Of a DNA stretch of 64,000 nucleotides, positions 12,122 to 23,200 are shown in pieces; within the stretch, counting starts at the first letter, position 1; each line of letters begins with the position of its first letter. This DNA comes from Xestospongia bergquistia (taxonomy: Eukaryota; Porifera; Demospongiae; Haplosclerida; Petrosiidae): contig OZ014423.1 in the NCBI GenBank assembly GCA_963965975.1, positions 1,550,001 to 1,614,000 on the forward strand, written 5' to 3'. The notes under the pieces were generated by a model. It worked only from the letters and a program-made list of their open reading frames with translations, had not been told where the DNA came from and made no database searches. Made by a program: the position numbers and the translations under genes.

Positions 12122-13383
12122 TTAATCTAATAATGTTGGAGAGATGACATTGTAATAATTTAAAGACACATAATCCTTCATTTCTTGTTTGGTCACCCAG
12201 ACATAGTCTTCTAATTCACTTTTATTTAAAATCACTTCTCCTGAAATAAACTGAGCTTTAAAAAAGAATACCTGTAAGAGAGAATTATAGCATTCACACA
12301 ATAACAAAGTTAACAGTAACCAACTTAAGATTCAATAACCAATAAGTCTATTAACCAGCTCTATACCATTGGACTATCTGTTACTAACCTTGGATCCAAT
12401 AAGACCATCTATCTTTTCAGGATATCTATACTGAAAATAAGCCACTGGAGTGTTTGAAAGAAACTGAACACTCAATTCAGAACCACATTCCTCCAATAGT
12501 TCACGCTGAGCCGTCTATATAGAGGTGGAACCCCAATACTACTTGATTAACTTGATCAAGGTATCTCTTTAACTCACTTGAATTAAGCTCTCTCCTTGAT
12601 CCAGTCCTCCTTGAGGCATTTGCCAAGTATGAAGTTCTCTTGGTTTCTTTACTAGCAAATAAAGAATGCTGTCAAGTTTACGATACAATGAGTGATAATT
12701 TCCAGTTCTGTCTGCTTCTGTCTCTCTATAATCATCAGACATTACTAATAATGAGATTAACACTGAACTACCGAGGTTGAGTTCGAAAAGATCGTAATTC
12801 CAACTCTCTTGCTTCTTCAAGTTCTTCAAATTCCATTCCTCCATCAACTTTAGACATCTGTGTACAAAATATGATAACATAATTCATTTGTTACCTCACT
12901 TACATCAATGTCTTCCTCCATTGCTTTCTTTTCCCTTGCCTGTTTTTTTGCTAGATAAGCTCTTTCTTCGAGCTCATAGTCAGAAAGACGGCTGCGTCTT
13001 AACTTTACATTAACCTGAAAACATAATATTATTATAGATTATAAATAATTGTTCATATCGGTATCAAGACTTAAGAAACCACTCAATAGTGCACTGTGAC
13101 ATTATTTTGTACCTTATGGTCCTCAAATTTCTGTTCAAGAGATGTCTTAGCTCGGCTAATAACAGGGAATCGCTGGACACATACAGCACTAGCTATTCTC
13201 CAAGGATGACCTATGACAGCTGGTTCTATGTCACTAGACGATGCTTTATATACATAAACGTACCACACAATGTCATGTACACGTACCTACAGAAGATAAT
13301 GAATACTTCCTATTGCTGTGTAGTAGTATTCTTTTAAAAAGTATTTCTAAAGTACTTCTACAGTGGGGCTTTCTGAATGCCAT
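12122..13383 (-). CDS. MRPL46: Mitochondrial large ribosomal subunit protein mL46, with Nudix fold
   Basis: Seven exons on the minus strand: 13383-13287, 13210-13113, 13014-12904, 12857-12772, 12725-12578, 12514-12389 and 12271-12122, giving 271 aa (human about 279). The first 32 residues (MAFRKPHCRSTLEILFKRIL and on) are basic, hydrophobic and almost free of acidic residues, as in a mitochondrial targeting peptide. This is why I chose the start at 13383. HPWRIASAVCVQRFPV, SLYRKLDSILYLLVKK and VFFFKAQFISGE ... VWVTKQEMKDYV match animal mL46. Residues 170-192 form a nearly canonical Nudix box (G-x5-E-x7-RELLEE-x-G). The known role is structural, in the mitoribosome large subunit. Confidence 0.92.
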
Positions 13384-15387
13384 TAGGTTAGCCTTCAATT
13401 TTTAACCCTTTTGTTCAATACTAGTCTACGCATGCGCAAACTATATACGGGTATTCGTGGAATAAAATTATAGCAATGCTGTTTTACATAATTTACAGCC
13501 TCCTTGTATCACCAACACAGCTAGCAATTGCTATGTTAGTGGTGTCTTCCAGTGTCTGATGAACCACCCTATTTTTTAAAATTCCTGTAATCAACCAGAA
13601 AACTTGCATGTTGTGAATGTACAAAGTCAGGTATAATATTTTAAAGTTAAAAAAATTCAAATTAATGCAAAGTTGCAAACTTATGCTGTCACAGAGGAGA
13701 ATGTTTACTGAAGGTATTACTAAACTTATACAGGATGTACAGGTATAGCAGTGGTATAACAACACTTTCATAATGGCAAAGGCATTAACAAACTACCAAA
13801 GATCAGGGATCAGGACATTGTCCCTTCACAAGATCAATGTACAATTGAGAAGTTAATATTAGAACTACCTGAATATCTTACACCTACTGCAAAATTAAGA
13901 GGGATAAAATGAAGCCTAACTTCTTTCCTTATCTCCACCTCCAGAAGAGAGTTGATGATAATATAGATTTATTATATCCAAAACTGGTATTTTTAACTTT
14001 GTGCTTATAACTTATTATTTATCTGGTTTCTCTTGATGTACTATATTTTTATGTTGCACTTTTTTTAAAAGCTTAAAGTTATGCCACCACTTCTTATAAA
14101 ATTTAGACATAAAATTATGAATGTCCATTTTTGTATTAACTGTTAGATAGAGAGTCTAAGGTTGACCCTATATAGTAATTAGCTAATCATAGCTATGACA
14201 AGTCAACAGCCATTAGCTGGAGAAAGTTATCCAAAGTTGGACCACTCGAAGGACTAAAGGAGCAGTTATAAATTTAGATAGAAGCAACAAAAGATAATGA
14301 AGAGTGTTTAGGTAATGATTTTTATTTCTTAAGCCCCTATAAAATTAAAATAATGATAAAAATTATTATAATTAGTAGTGTTGTTATAGTTTGCTTAAGT
14401 AGGACTAGTTTTATTCTTGGGCATTAAAAGTATAATTTTAGTTTTGATTATTTTAAGTTTTGTTAGTTGATGCTAGTAATCATATTCATAGTTGCCATTA
14501 ATAAGTTCATAAGCGTACACAGTGCCGCCCCGCAAGAAGTTGTCAGATAAAATCTGCAGTACATATAAAAAGAAAGCAAAATAGTCATCTTGCCAGATAG
14601 GCCAGGGTTGCATCTAGACCTCTGAGATGGTTACCAGCATACTCGTAAGGGTATACAAAAGGTCAACTAGGATAGGGCTGGTAGTCTCGTGATGAGGCTG
14701 GTGTATTTGTGGGGCCCAGTTCCTGCTTACGATGACTGTGTTGAGATCCTGCAGAGCTCAAATCCCGTATGGATGGTTTGAAGTGAGGGCAAAGCTCCAG
14801 CCAGGATTGTCTCGTCTTTGGATGAGGGTTACCAAGCCAATGGTGGCGGTCCCAGCTAGCAATAGCAGGGAATCCTGGAGCCTAAATAAAAGCCTGAGTG
14901 GGTGAGTGATGAGGGATTGTTTGGTCAACACACAAGGTTTTAAAAAATAAATTTAGATTTAAAAAAATAAATTGTGTATTAAGTTGAGTCAGTGTTGATG
15001 TTTGATAGTCTTAATGTACCTTACATGTACTATTCCAAAACTAATGCAATACTACATTTGACAATTCTGTAATACTGAGTGTGACACTAAATAGTTATCA
15101 CTTGTGTCAAAATATTTGTTTCAATGTATTTTCATATTACTAATGTAAAGTATTATTGTCTCTTTTTTATGTTACAACAAATAAAAATCCTTACCTAAAT
15201 ACTATCAATCCACAACATGTAACTTCTGCTTACATAAGAGAATGCAATAAAACTTAAAGAAGGGGTTAAAGATTTGGATAACCTTCTGCTAATAGTTTTC
15301 TCAAAGCAACCATTTTGTATAATGACACCACGTGGAGACACAAAAGGGTTAACAATAGCAAGCTCAGCATAGAAGGCGTGGCTTAGC
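13384..15387. other. 2 kb intergenic region between two mitoribosomal genes
   Basis: The region is mostly AT-rich, with no supported gene. An open frame near 13493-13771 (minus) has no exon signals or recognisable motif. A GC-richer insert at about 14515-14980, described separately, stands out from the surroundings. Confidence 0.5.
14515..14980 (+). mobile_element. Possible SINE-like insert
   Basis: This block is richer in G and C than its flanks and ends in an A-rich tail (TTTTAAAAAATAAATTTAG and on) at about 14938-14975. It contains AGCTCAAATCCCG near 14757-14769, which resembles the pol III B box (GGTTCAAATCC). I could not define an A box, target-site duplications or a second copy in this window. 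A SINE is a suggestion, and unique intergenic sequence remains possible. Confidence 0.3.
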
Positions 15388-16236
15388 ATGGCCACGCACG
15401 TGTATCTGTTTAGAGCTCGTATCACTCATTCTGGATTTATCTTTCCTCTTCAACTAGTTAGACGGTATGCCTTGAAGTACAAGATGCCCAAAGAGGAGTC
15501 TCAAGCTTTAGCCAAATACAGGAGACAAGTAACAGGTCTTAGAAGACAATTTAGGGAGGAGTGGCTAAACAAAGTGAGTCACGTGATATTAATTTTTATC
15601 AAAGTTACAAATATTGGGGGTTGATAAACACAATCTTGTTAGCTCGTACAGTCATTACTGTACACAACGATACATGCATTGATGAAAATAAGTTATGCAC
15701 TTGTGAACATTTTACTCAAATTTTTCATAAAAATACAATAATTATATTTACTATAAACAGAAACAACAAGAGGAAGAAATGTTGTCAGCTAAAGCTGCTG
15801 AAGAAGCTAAATTAGAGCGAGAAATGGAAGAAAAAGCATTTGAAGACAATAAAAGAGAAAACGAGAGAATGGCTAGGAAAAGGTACCCACTTCAGAATAA
15901 TACATTTTATAACTGGTTATTAATACAGAATGGAGTTATTAGCAGCCAAAGATGCAAAATTAAAAGAGAAAAAGGAGAAAGGTGATATAATTAGAACAGT
16001 TAAAGAAAGAGAAAGAAAAGAAATAAAGATGAAAGAAGTTAAAGACAAGAAGGTATATATATATATATTACTGATACTTTGGTGGTATTTAATGAGTAAT
16101 TTTTTCCTAGATGTCTAGTGAAGAAATGATCACAATGGATAATCTTGACTCTAAAATTGAAGAAGTTATTGATAAAATAATTCAGTTTGACTATGTGCTG
16201 GACAAATCTGGGAAAAGTTCTGTAGGTGGTAGATAG
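15388..16236 (+). CDS. MRPS26: Probable mitochondrial small ribosomal subunit protein mS26
   Basis: Exons 15388-15573, 15761-15882, 15929-16052 and 16111-16236 join in frame to encode 185 aa (human about 205). The N-terminus (MATHVYLFRARITHSGFIFP) lacks acidic residues and fits a mitochondrial presequence. The pattern KYRRQVTGLRRQFREEWLNK, a long Glu/Lys/Arg-rich helix, then MITMDNLDSKIEEVID near the C-terminus follows the mS26 plan (Y..YR..V..LR..F, charged helix, FITRENLEARVE-like end). The third intron is tiny (58 bp). The coiled-coil composition makes chance resemblance possible, so the call is moderate. It is head to head with MRPL46 across 2 kb. Confidence 0.6.
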
Positions 16237-16406
16237 CACACCTGTGTAATATGCTACTTGTTCTTTTTCCAACATGCAAAGCCACACCTTAACTTAAGCA
16301 CTTACATTAATGGTTATATAACAATTGTTTTGTAATAAATGAATTAAACCATGTTTTATTCTTAACAATTATTATAAAACAGTTTGAATCTTTTGTGGTA
16401 TATAGT

Positions 16407-16422
16407 GGCTTTTAGAAAAGCC
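16407..16422 (-). terminator. Histone mRNA 3' stem-loop
   Basis: The minus strand reads GGCTTTTCTAAAAGCC, a 6 bp stem with a 4-base loop, 40 bases after the H2B stop. It matches the replication-dependent histone stem-loop (GGC...GCC). An ACCACAAAAGA purine element just downstream resembles the U7 snRNA-binding site. Confidence 0.88.
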
Positions 16423-16461
16423 GGTTAAAAAGAAAAAATTGTTGTTGGTATGTCTAGAGAT

Positions 16462-16833
16462 TTACTTGCTGCTGGTGTATTTGGTGACAGCCTTAGTACC
16501 CTCAGAGACAGCATGTTTGGAGAGCTCACCAGGAAGCCAGAGACGAACAGCAGTCTGAATTTCCCGACTAGTAATGGTAGATTTCTTGTTGTACTGGGCA
16601 AGACGAGAAGCCTCAGTAGCAATCCTCTCAAAGATGTCGTTTACAAAGGAGTTCATGATGCTCATAGCTTTACTAGAGATACCGGTCTCGGGATGTACCT
16701 GCTTCAGAACTTTGTAGATGTAGATGGAATAGCTCTCCTTTCGGTTCTTTCTTCTCTTTTTCTTATCTGTAGAAACCTTAGATTTGGTGGCAGCTTTTTT
16801 CTCGCCTTTCTTGCTTGCAACTTTGCCGGGCAT
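16462..16833 (-). CDS. H2B: Core histone H2B
   Basis: This intronless reading frame encodes 123 aa. It has a basic N-terminal tail ([13 protein letters not shown], then [12 protein letters not shown]) followed by the H2B histone fold: [58 protein letters not shown] and the C-terminal helix [17 protein letters not shown]. The conserved C-terminal Lys ubiquitination region (AVTKYTSSK) is present. Lack of introns plus the 3' stem-loop indicates a replication-dependent, non-polyadenylated mRNA. A TATA-like ATATAAGG lies at about 16896-16903 on the minus strand. No other histone gene is in the window, so this copy is isolated from any H2A partner here. Confidence 0.98.
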   Translation of the reverse strand: MPGKVASKKGEKKAATKSKVSTDKKKRRKNRKESYSIYIYKVLKQVHPETGISSKAMSIMNSFVNDIFERIATEASRLAQYNKKSTITSREIQTAVRLWLPGELSKHAVSEGTKAVTKYTSSK

Positions 16834-17057
16834 TTTGAAATATAGAGTTCACTTCTTTCTGAGACTAGAACTGTGTGGTACCCTACGTACGTCTTTCCTT
16901 ATATGTCAGGTTGTTAGATCACGACCATGGTCTGTCAACAGTTGTGACCAATCCTAGTTTAGATTGACTTCAAAGTCTATTATGATTGGATGATGCAATA
17001 GTGATCCTATTTCAAACATCCTACATATCCGCCAAATTTTAATATTATTCACAATCA
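16834..17057. promoter_or_regulatory. Divergent promoter of H2B and small unknown gene
   Basis: The region contains a TATA-like motif (ATATAAGG on the minus strand near 16900) suited to H2B, and two CCAAT boxes in opposite orientation near 16946 (+) and 16984 (-). CCAAT and TATA elements are typical of replication histone promoters. Confidence 0.55.
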
Positions 17058-17822
17058 ATGAATTCTATTATAATGAGCTTTCCTGTTACACCTGACTGTG
17101 GATACTCTACTGCCCCCTCAGTCCATTGGGTGGATCTTCAACAGCAACAACAACAACAATCTGATGATAAAGTAATCAAAACCCCAACTACAGAAGAATA
17201 TGAGAGAGTACAAGAACTATTAACGATACTAACTAAAGACCACATGGTCAGTTTAAATAAGGATACATTTACTATCCAAAGTTGTCGTATACAATAATGG
17301 TTTACAAAGACGTCTTTTTAGGCATAATAGTTGAAAGAAAAGAGGGTTGGGTTTAGTAATAGAACAAACCATCTATTTAATTAAAGGGTAGCAACCTAAA
17401 ATTTTCCTGTTAGTGTGTTTACTTGATATAGAGTGTCTAAAAACAGACCCCTTTGCTTAAGAAGTTGTTGTAGCCTGATATAAGTACTGGTAACTCCCAG
17501 GCAACCACAATACAACAGGTCACATGCACTTTAGTCCTAACTGGCTGTTGATCTCTAATTACCTGCAATAATTCAATTTTCTATAACATTATAATAATCG
17601 TTAATGCTCTAGAATAATTATTGTGTGTACTGTTAATTTTGATAAATCTTTAATGTACTATAGCTTGATCATGTCCTCTCTGATGAACAGAAGAAGAAGA
17701 AAGAATCTATGAAAGAAGAATACTCAAAAAAGGCCAAAAATTTACAAAAAACTGATTGGATGTATCCATCTGTTGATGACATACTTCATGACAGAATAAA
17801 TCAAGGTCACACCCATAAATAA
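17058..17822 (+). CDS. Small unrecognised protein, 115 aa
   Basis: Two exons, 17058-17246 and 17664-17822, join in phase 0 (donor ATG/GTCAGT, acceptor CTATAG). The protein begins MNSIIMSFPVTPDCGYS and has a run of seven Gln at about residues 28-34. It then has two helical charged stretches (EEYERVQELLTILTKDH and EQKKKKESMKEEYSKK) and ends with a compact motif, TDWMYPSVDDILHDRINQ. There is no signal peptide or membrane segment. A second in-frame ATG (MSF) is six codons in. I do not recognise the family. The conserved-looking WMYPSVDDIL motif could identify it in a search. Confidence 0.6.
17247..17663 (+). other. Intron of the small unknown gene
   Basis: This 417 bp AT-rich intron shows nothing recognisable on either strand. 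Confidence 0.5.
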
Positions 17823-17981
17823 TCCTCCTTTTATTAACTATTATTATTATATGATGTACCATTAACAAGAGTTATTATAGTTTCAATTTATGAACAGCAA
17901 GACATATTAAAGTACTAAGATGAAATAAAATAATATAATAGTAGCCAGAATTTATACACAAAATATATTAACAACAACTAA

Positions 17982-20049
17982 TCAAGGTACATATGGAGGG
18001 GGTGGAGGTACCAAGGATTCAGTATCCTCATCATTGTCACCCATAAATGTTGTGGTAGCTATCTGAACATATTCCGGAGGATTGTCCCCCTCGTTTATAT
18101 TTTCATTTCTTATTGAGTTTGGACTTTGTGAGATCTGTTGGGGTGGTAGCTGTGAATATCGATGAGGTCTTCTCAAGTTCAACAATCTTTGTCTGGAAAC
18201 AAGACAGTTAAAGTAAACAAGTAATTGTGATATCAATAGTATTGTTTATTATTATTAGTTAGTTTTGGGCTCTTATACAATAAATTTAGTTTATTATCAT
18301 TCATTTAACTCCTGTTCTAGCTAGTTATTTCTAATACTAAGTATTGTATGTGATTGTAGTTAAAATAGGTAAAGTACTGGGCAATATGCTTAACTGAAAT
18401 CTTTAGATAGATGTACAGAAGTTATTTTTCAAGATTTCCTTACATCAATACAATCATTTCTATATTACTTTCATTCAGTTAACTCCTCCTCTCATTATTG
18501 CATGCAATAAGTGTTTATTTAGTCCATAATATAAATTGGACTAAGTCTATAAACACATATTGCTAAATAATCTATTAGTTTTATGCTATTGATATAATCT
18601 GGCTGCTAAATATACTGTATGGTGTTAGTTGATAGATGTTACACAAGATATATAGAAGTAGCACATGTATATATATAGATATGTACTGCTAGGTTTTATT
18701 GATAGGTATTAAAAACTAGTTATTCATTTCTGTCATTGATTTTATGTCAAGGTTCTTCAACCTTTGTATGGATCAATTAGAGTTTTTAGTTAGTTTTAGT
18801 TCGTTATGTATATTTTAGAATGGTTTTGGTTTTAGTTATAGTTAACTAAACATCACTAGTACATTTTAATCATTTCATTGTTTTATTTAGAAAGGTAAAG
18901 TATCTCTTCCTACTAATGATACAGTTAGAAATAAAGTATAATGTATATGCTCTTTTTGCAGACAGTCAGTATATATTCACTCTGTTAGGTATAGAATGAC
19001 AAATGGTGGACGTATTAATCTCTAATTTTCCTTACCTAAAATGCCGTCTATGTTGTCTTCTCCTTTCAGCTGCACTGCGTGCTCTGATCAAGTTCAAACA
19101 AGCAGCACAGAGAGTAAAGATACCACTGGAAATATATACATAAAAAGCGTAACCAAAGCTAACAGTATCCTTGAATTTGCTTTGATCTTCATTAGCTGAA
19201 CTGACAGGCAGTGTCTCACAAACAGCCAGCCAGAATCCAGCAACAAGAATTATACACAACACTAAAAAGGTAAGACAGAGACAAATTAATATTTAAGCCA
19301 TATAGGGTTTTTTAATTAATAACAGGATGTCTACTCAGCTCATAGCATACTGTATTTGGTACAAATTGTAATATAACTTACATGATACAATGTTAAATAC
19401 AGAAAAATGACGAATAAACTCCAATTTTTCTCGAGGGTAGCCAAAACTGATAAAAGTGGCCACTGAAGAAGAGATGATGGTCAAAACACTAATACTTAGA
19501 ATACACGATATTAGAATCTCGTGGGAGGTCTTGTAATAAAGTGTCACTGGATAAGAAAAATATTGTAAGTATTTTATAATTATCATATTTGGTTTTGTTG
19601 TTTTGTAGTTGATACAAACATTATAGTTCCATTAATTAAGCTTAATTTATTTTAACTGATTTATTTTGCAATAATGTTTCTATTGCACTACTTGCTAAGC
19701 AAATACAATGTAAAATTAATAGTAAAGAATTTTTTACTAACATTAGTTGAAGTACTTGGTTCTTATAATTCTAGTTTATAATTATTAGCAACTTGGAGTA
19801 AAACTCACTTGCTAAGTCTTCACATGTATGTGAGGCTGAGTTGGGGTTCACACAGTGCACTTTAGTTAAACCAAACACACAGTTACAGACAGTAGAACCA
19901 GATGTAGCCCACTGAGGTAGAGAGAGTGCTGTAATCATGCAAATTATTGACAATATACTACAGGTGACTGACACAGCATGTCTCTCTCTGGCTGGTTTGT
20001 CGTATAACGGTAGCCCTTGGTTCCGACGAAATGGATTCCACCGGGGCAT
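17982..20049 (-). CDS. TMEM127: TMEM127-like four-helix membrane protein
   Basis: Exons 20049-19809, 19546-19382, 19261-19036 and 18192-17982 (minus strand) encode 280 aa (human TMEM127 is 238). Predicted membrane helices lie at about 25-46, 91-115, 128-150 and 170-195. Between helices 1 and 2 is a cysteine-bearing loop (CNCVFGLTKVHC), followed after helix 4 by a basic stretch (ARSAAERRRQHRRHF). The tail has two PPxY-type motifs, NPPEY at about 249-252 and the C-terminal PPPPPYVP; human TMEM127 also ends in a PPPAYTP-like motif. In vertebrates the protein works in the endosome/lysosome system and restrains mTOR signalling. Topology and tail fit well, but helix sequence identity is low, so a relative of the claudin/TMEM type is the alternative. 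Confidence 0.62.
18193..19035 (-). other. Intron of TMEM127-like gene
   Basis: This 843 bp AT-rich intron holds no exon, RNA gene or repeat family that I can recognise. Confidence 0.5.
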
Positions 20050-20295
20050 ATTAAATTCATAGAATATGAGATTTTCTCCTCCAGATAAGAAACTCTTGTC
20101 TATTTATATTATTTCATGATACACTTGCAAGTTTGTTTTCTCAAGAGAGCGTCTCGTGATTGCCACACCTTTACTACGCCACACCCACAATGGTGGCAAT
20201 TGTTACTATGACAACTAATAAACAAGTTGAACTATCATGAGATCATCACTTTTACTGTAACCAGTTTACAATTCCATAGATTACCGATTCCTGTG
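20050..20295. promoter_or_regulatory. Divergent promoter region TMEM127-like / FAM184-like
   Basis: The start codons of the two genes are 246 bp apart on opposite strands. No clear TATA box is visible. The region is otherwise unremarkable. Confidence 0.4.
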
Positions 20296-23200
20296 ATGGC
20301 AGACAAAGGATTGACTGTTGGGAGTACAATTTCTCTTCATACTCTAGCTGGAGACAATATTCCTAGAGAATATCATCGAAAAGTCTTAAAAAAGATTGCA
20401 CAACTCACTAAGGTTAGCCTCATTATGGTTGCACCTGATTAAGGCTTGATCCAGAGAGTCCCACATTGGAAAGATACACTTGTCACTGATTTTCTGGTTG
20501 TATTGACTAGTTGTAGTACAACATATTAGTTCCAAAATAAGTACCAAAGCTGACAGCCAACAAGTGTATTTACTAACAGCTAAAGTCTTGTAATCAAAGC
20601 ATATGTAAAAATACAATCAGCTTTTAATAAACTTTCCAGTCAATCATCCAAACATTCATTTATTTTTGGTTTGTGTAGTAGTGTCTAATTGTTTAACAAT
20701 GGAGGTATAGCAGCTAGCTAGCCACCCTATCACCATGTTCTGCACATTATAGGTTGTTCATAACTTGCACACTAAAATTGATGATCATGAAAAAGAGATG
20801 GAGTCTCAAGCAGCTCAGCATAAAGTTGAGATCAGTCGTCTTATTGATGAGAGTTCTTCGCGACTCAAACAATGGGAGGAAGAAAGAACACGTGTTGAAA
20901 ATCTACAAGTTCAGCTGGCAGACATAGAGAAAGAGAAAGAGAGACTGACCAATGAGCATGTTAGTTAGATATGAGCTAATAACAGTATGCTCTTTTCCTT
21001 TTGATGTAGATGAGTTATACTGCTGAGGTAGAAGGTCGATTTCATTCTATTCGAGAGCAGCATTTAGAAAAAATCAAAGCAATATCCAAGTGTCTAAATG
21101 ATGTAAAACTTCAATTGTCTAATCGTGAGAAAGACTGCCTTGATCTGCAAAAGAAGAATGATATGATGATAGCTGAACTGAAGATTGCTGATGAAATAAA
21201 GAAAAGAGAAATAGAGACATTGAATCAGAATTACAAGTAATGGTGGATATAATGTTGTTCTTATTCTGTATATATTCATATACAGTGAAGCTGCAAGAAT
21301 ACACAAGCAGAATATGCAACTCATGAAGGAGAACCACGAACAGCAAATCAGAGATTTACAAGAGGCACATGTACAAGAATTGCAATCCTTAAAAAACACT
21401 AGTGAACAAGCTGGCATATTACAAAATAAGGTCAAGGAAAGCGAGGAGAAATGCCAAACATTGGAACTTAACTTTAAAACTAAAGAGACTCAGTTAAATC
21501 AACAACTGTCAAACATTTCTGTAGAGCTCAGTGAAACCAAAGACAGGTTGGCTCAGACAGAACAGAGAGGAAGAGATTTAGAGAGGGATCTGTCTCAGAA
21601 AGAAAAAGAATTTGATAGCATGAGAGACAGTCTGAAGGAAAAAGATATTGAGATTAGCAACTTGCAAAAACAAGTCACTCTGTTCACAGATAAAGCTTCC
21701 ACTGCAATAGAAAGGCATCAACAACAATGTATTGAAATGAAGCAGATGGCAGGTACTTATACTATTTGTATGACCTTATAGCATTATCTTCAATCTCTTT
21801 CCAGCTAACTTAGGAGAGTTGGAAGCCCTTAAAACCAATTATGAACATTCAATAGTTGACCTTCAGAAGAAAATTCAAACTCTCACAGAACAAGTCTGCC
21901 AATTAGAAGGAGAAAAGAAAGAGGCACTCAAAAGCCACCAATACTCCTCTGAAGAGGCACTTCAAAAGATACAGACATTGGAGAAGGTATAATTGTTTTC
22001 ATAGATATGTTATAATCAGAATACAACTTTCTCAGGAATTAGAACATCAAAGTCAAGAGAAACGTCGACTTCATGCTCAATATGCCAGAGAGATTGAAGC
22101 AGCTCATTCTAAATTAACAGAAAAGGAGACTTCTCTTGAGGAGAACTATTTCAGATCAATTCAAAAACTGAGAGAGCAACATCAACAAGGTTGTATTTGA
22201 TAATAATCCTCAGATTAACTTTATAATTTTTTTACAGAGCTGAACACTCTACAGAAAGAAATGAAAGAGAAGTTAGACTTACTACAAGCACAACTGGACT
22301 CAAAAAAATCATCAGAATTGTCAACATTATCTGAAAAGCATCAGACTGAACTAGCATCTTTGTCACAGACTCTATCAGAAAGAACTAATGAGCTTAGAAA
22401 GCTTCAAGATAATTATGACAATTTGAGATCTACATTAGCAGAAAAAGAAAGACAATTGGCCTCAATGACAGTATGTGTAGATGAGTTGAGGCAAGAGCTT
22501 GCCACTTGTAAGAATGACTTGAAGTCTTTGCAGAAAGAAAGGGATTCATTTAAAGCTGAAGCTACACAACTTCAAGTATGCTTTCTGAATATATATACAG
22601 TATAAATTAGCTTTACTTTACACTGTAGCTGTCATTGGATGTTTTAAAGGGTAAATTTAGTCAAACAGTGTCTACACATAAAGAAGAAATGGTCAAAACA
22701 GAACATACAATACAACAACAAATGGAAAAGGACTGGACAAATAAACTCAGGTATTCTTAGCATATTTTTTGATGTAATATATTCTTGTTTTAGGACAGAG
22801 CTCTCATCTCTACGTCAAGAACTTCAACAACAATACAATGAGATGAATCAAGCTGCCTTGAACAAAACTATCGACCTTAAAAATAAGGCATTCAAGGAAG
22901 CTGAACAAGAATGGGAGAAAGACAAAAATAGATTGCTTCAAAAGGTACTCAGTGGGCATGTTATGAGATGTATTCATTGTATACATATTACAGATCAAAC
23001 AACTTGAAAAAGAGATTAGTGACTTACACTATTCTTCAGAAGCTGCATTGAAGCAGGTCAACTTTGAAGCTCAAAATGAACTTGCAGAACTGAAACAACA
23101 ACTTCAAAGAGAGCAAGAAGAAGCTAAAGCTGTTATTGAAAAGTTAACCAAACAGAAGAAGGAAGAATTAGAGCGGTTAGAACAAACTCTTAAGGAAGAG

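Noticed and set aside
13083..13286. MRPL46 start within the longer open stretch up to 13268
   Set aside because: That reading needs a GTG start. Removing a 76 bp intron (13286-13211) joins a presequence starting at ATG 13383 to HPWRIASAV in frame.
16450..16845. Plus-strand frame of 131 aa over the histone gene
   Set aside because: It is the complement of the H2B coding sequence, and the minus-strand protein is unmistakable.
16834..17300. Expected divergent histone H2A next to H2B
   Set aside because: The divergent gene encodes a Gln/Lys-rich 115-residue protein with no histone fold.
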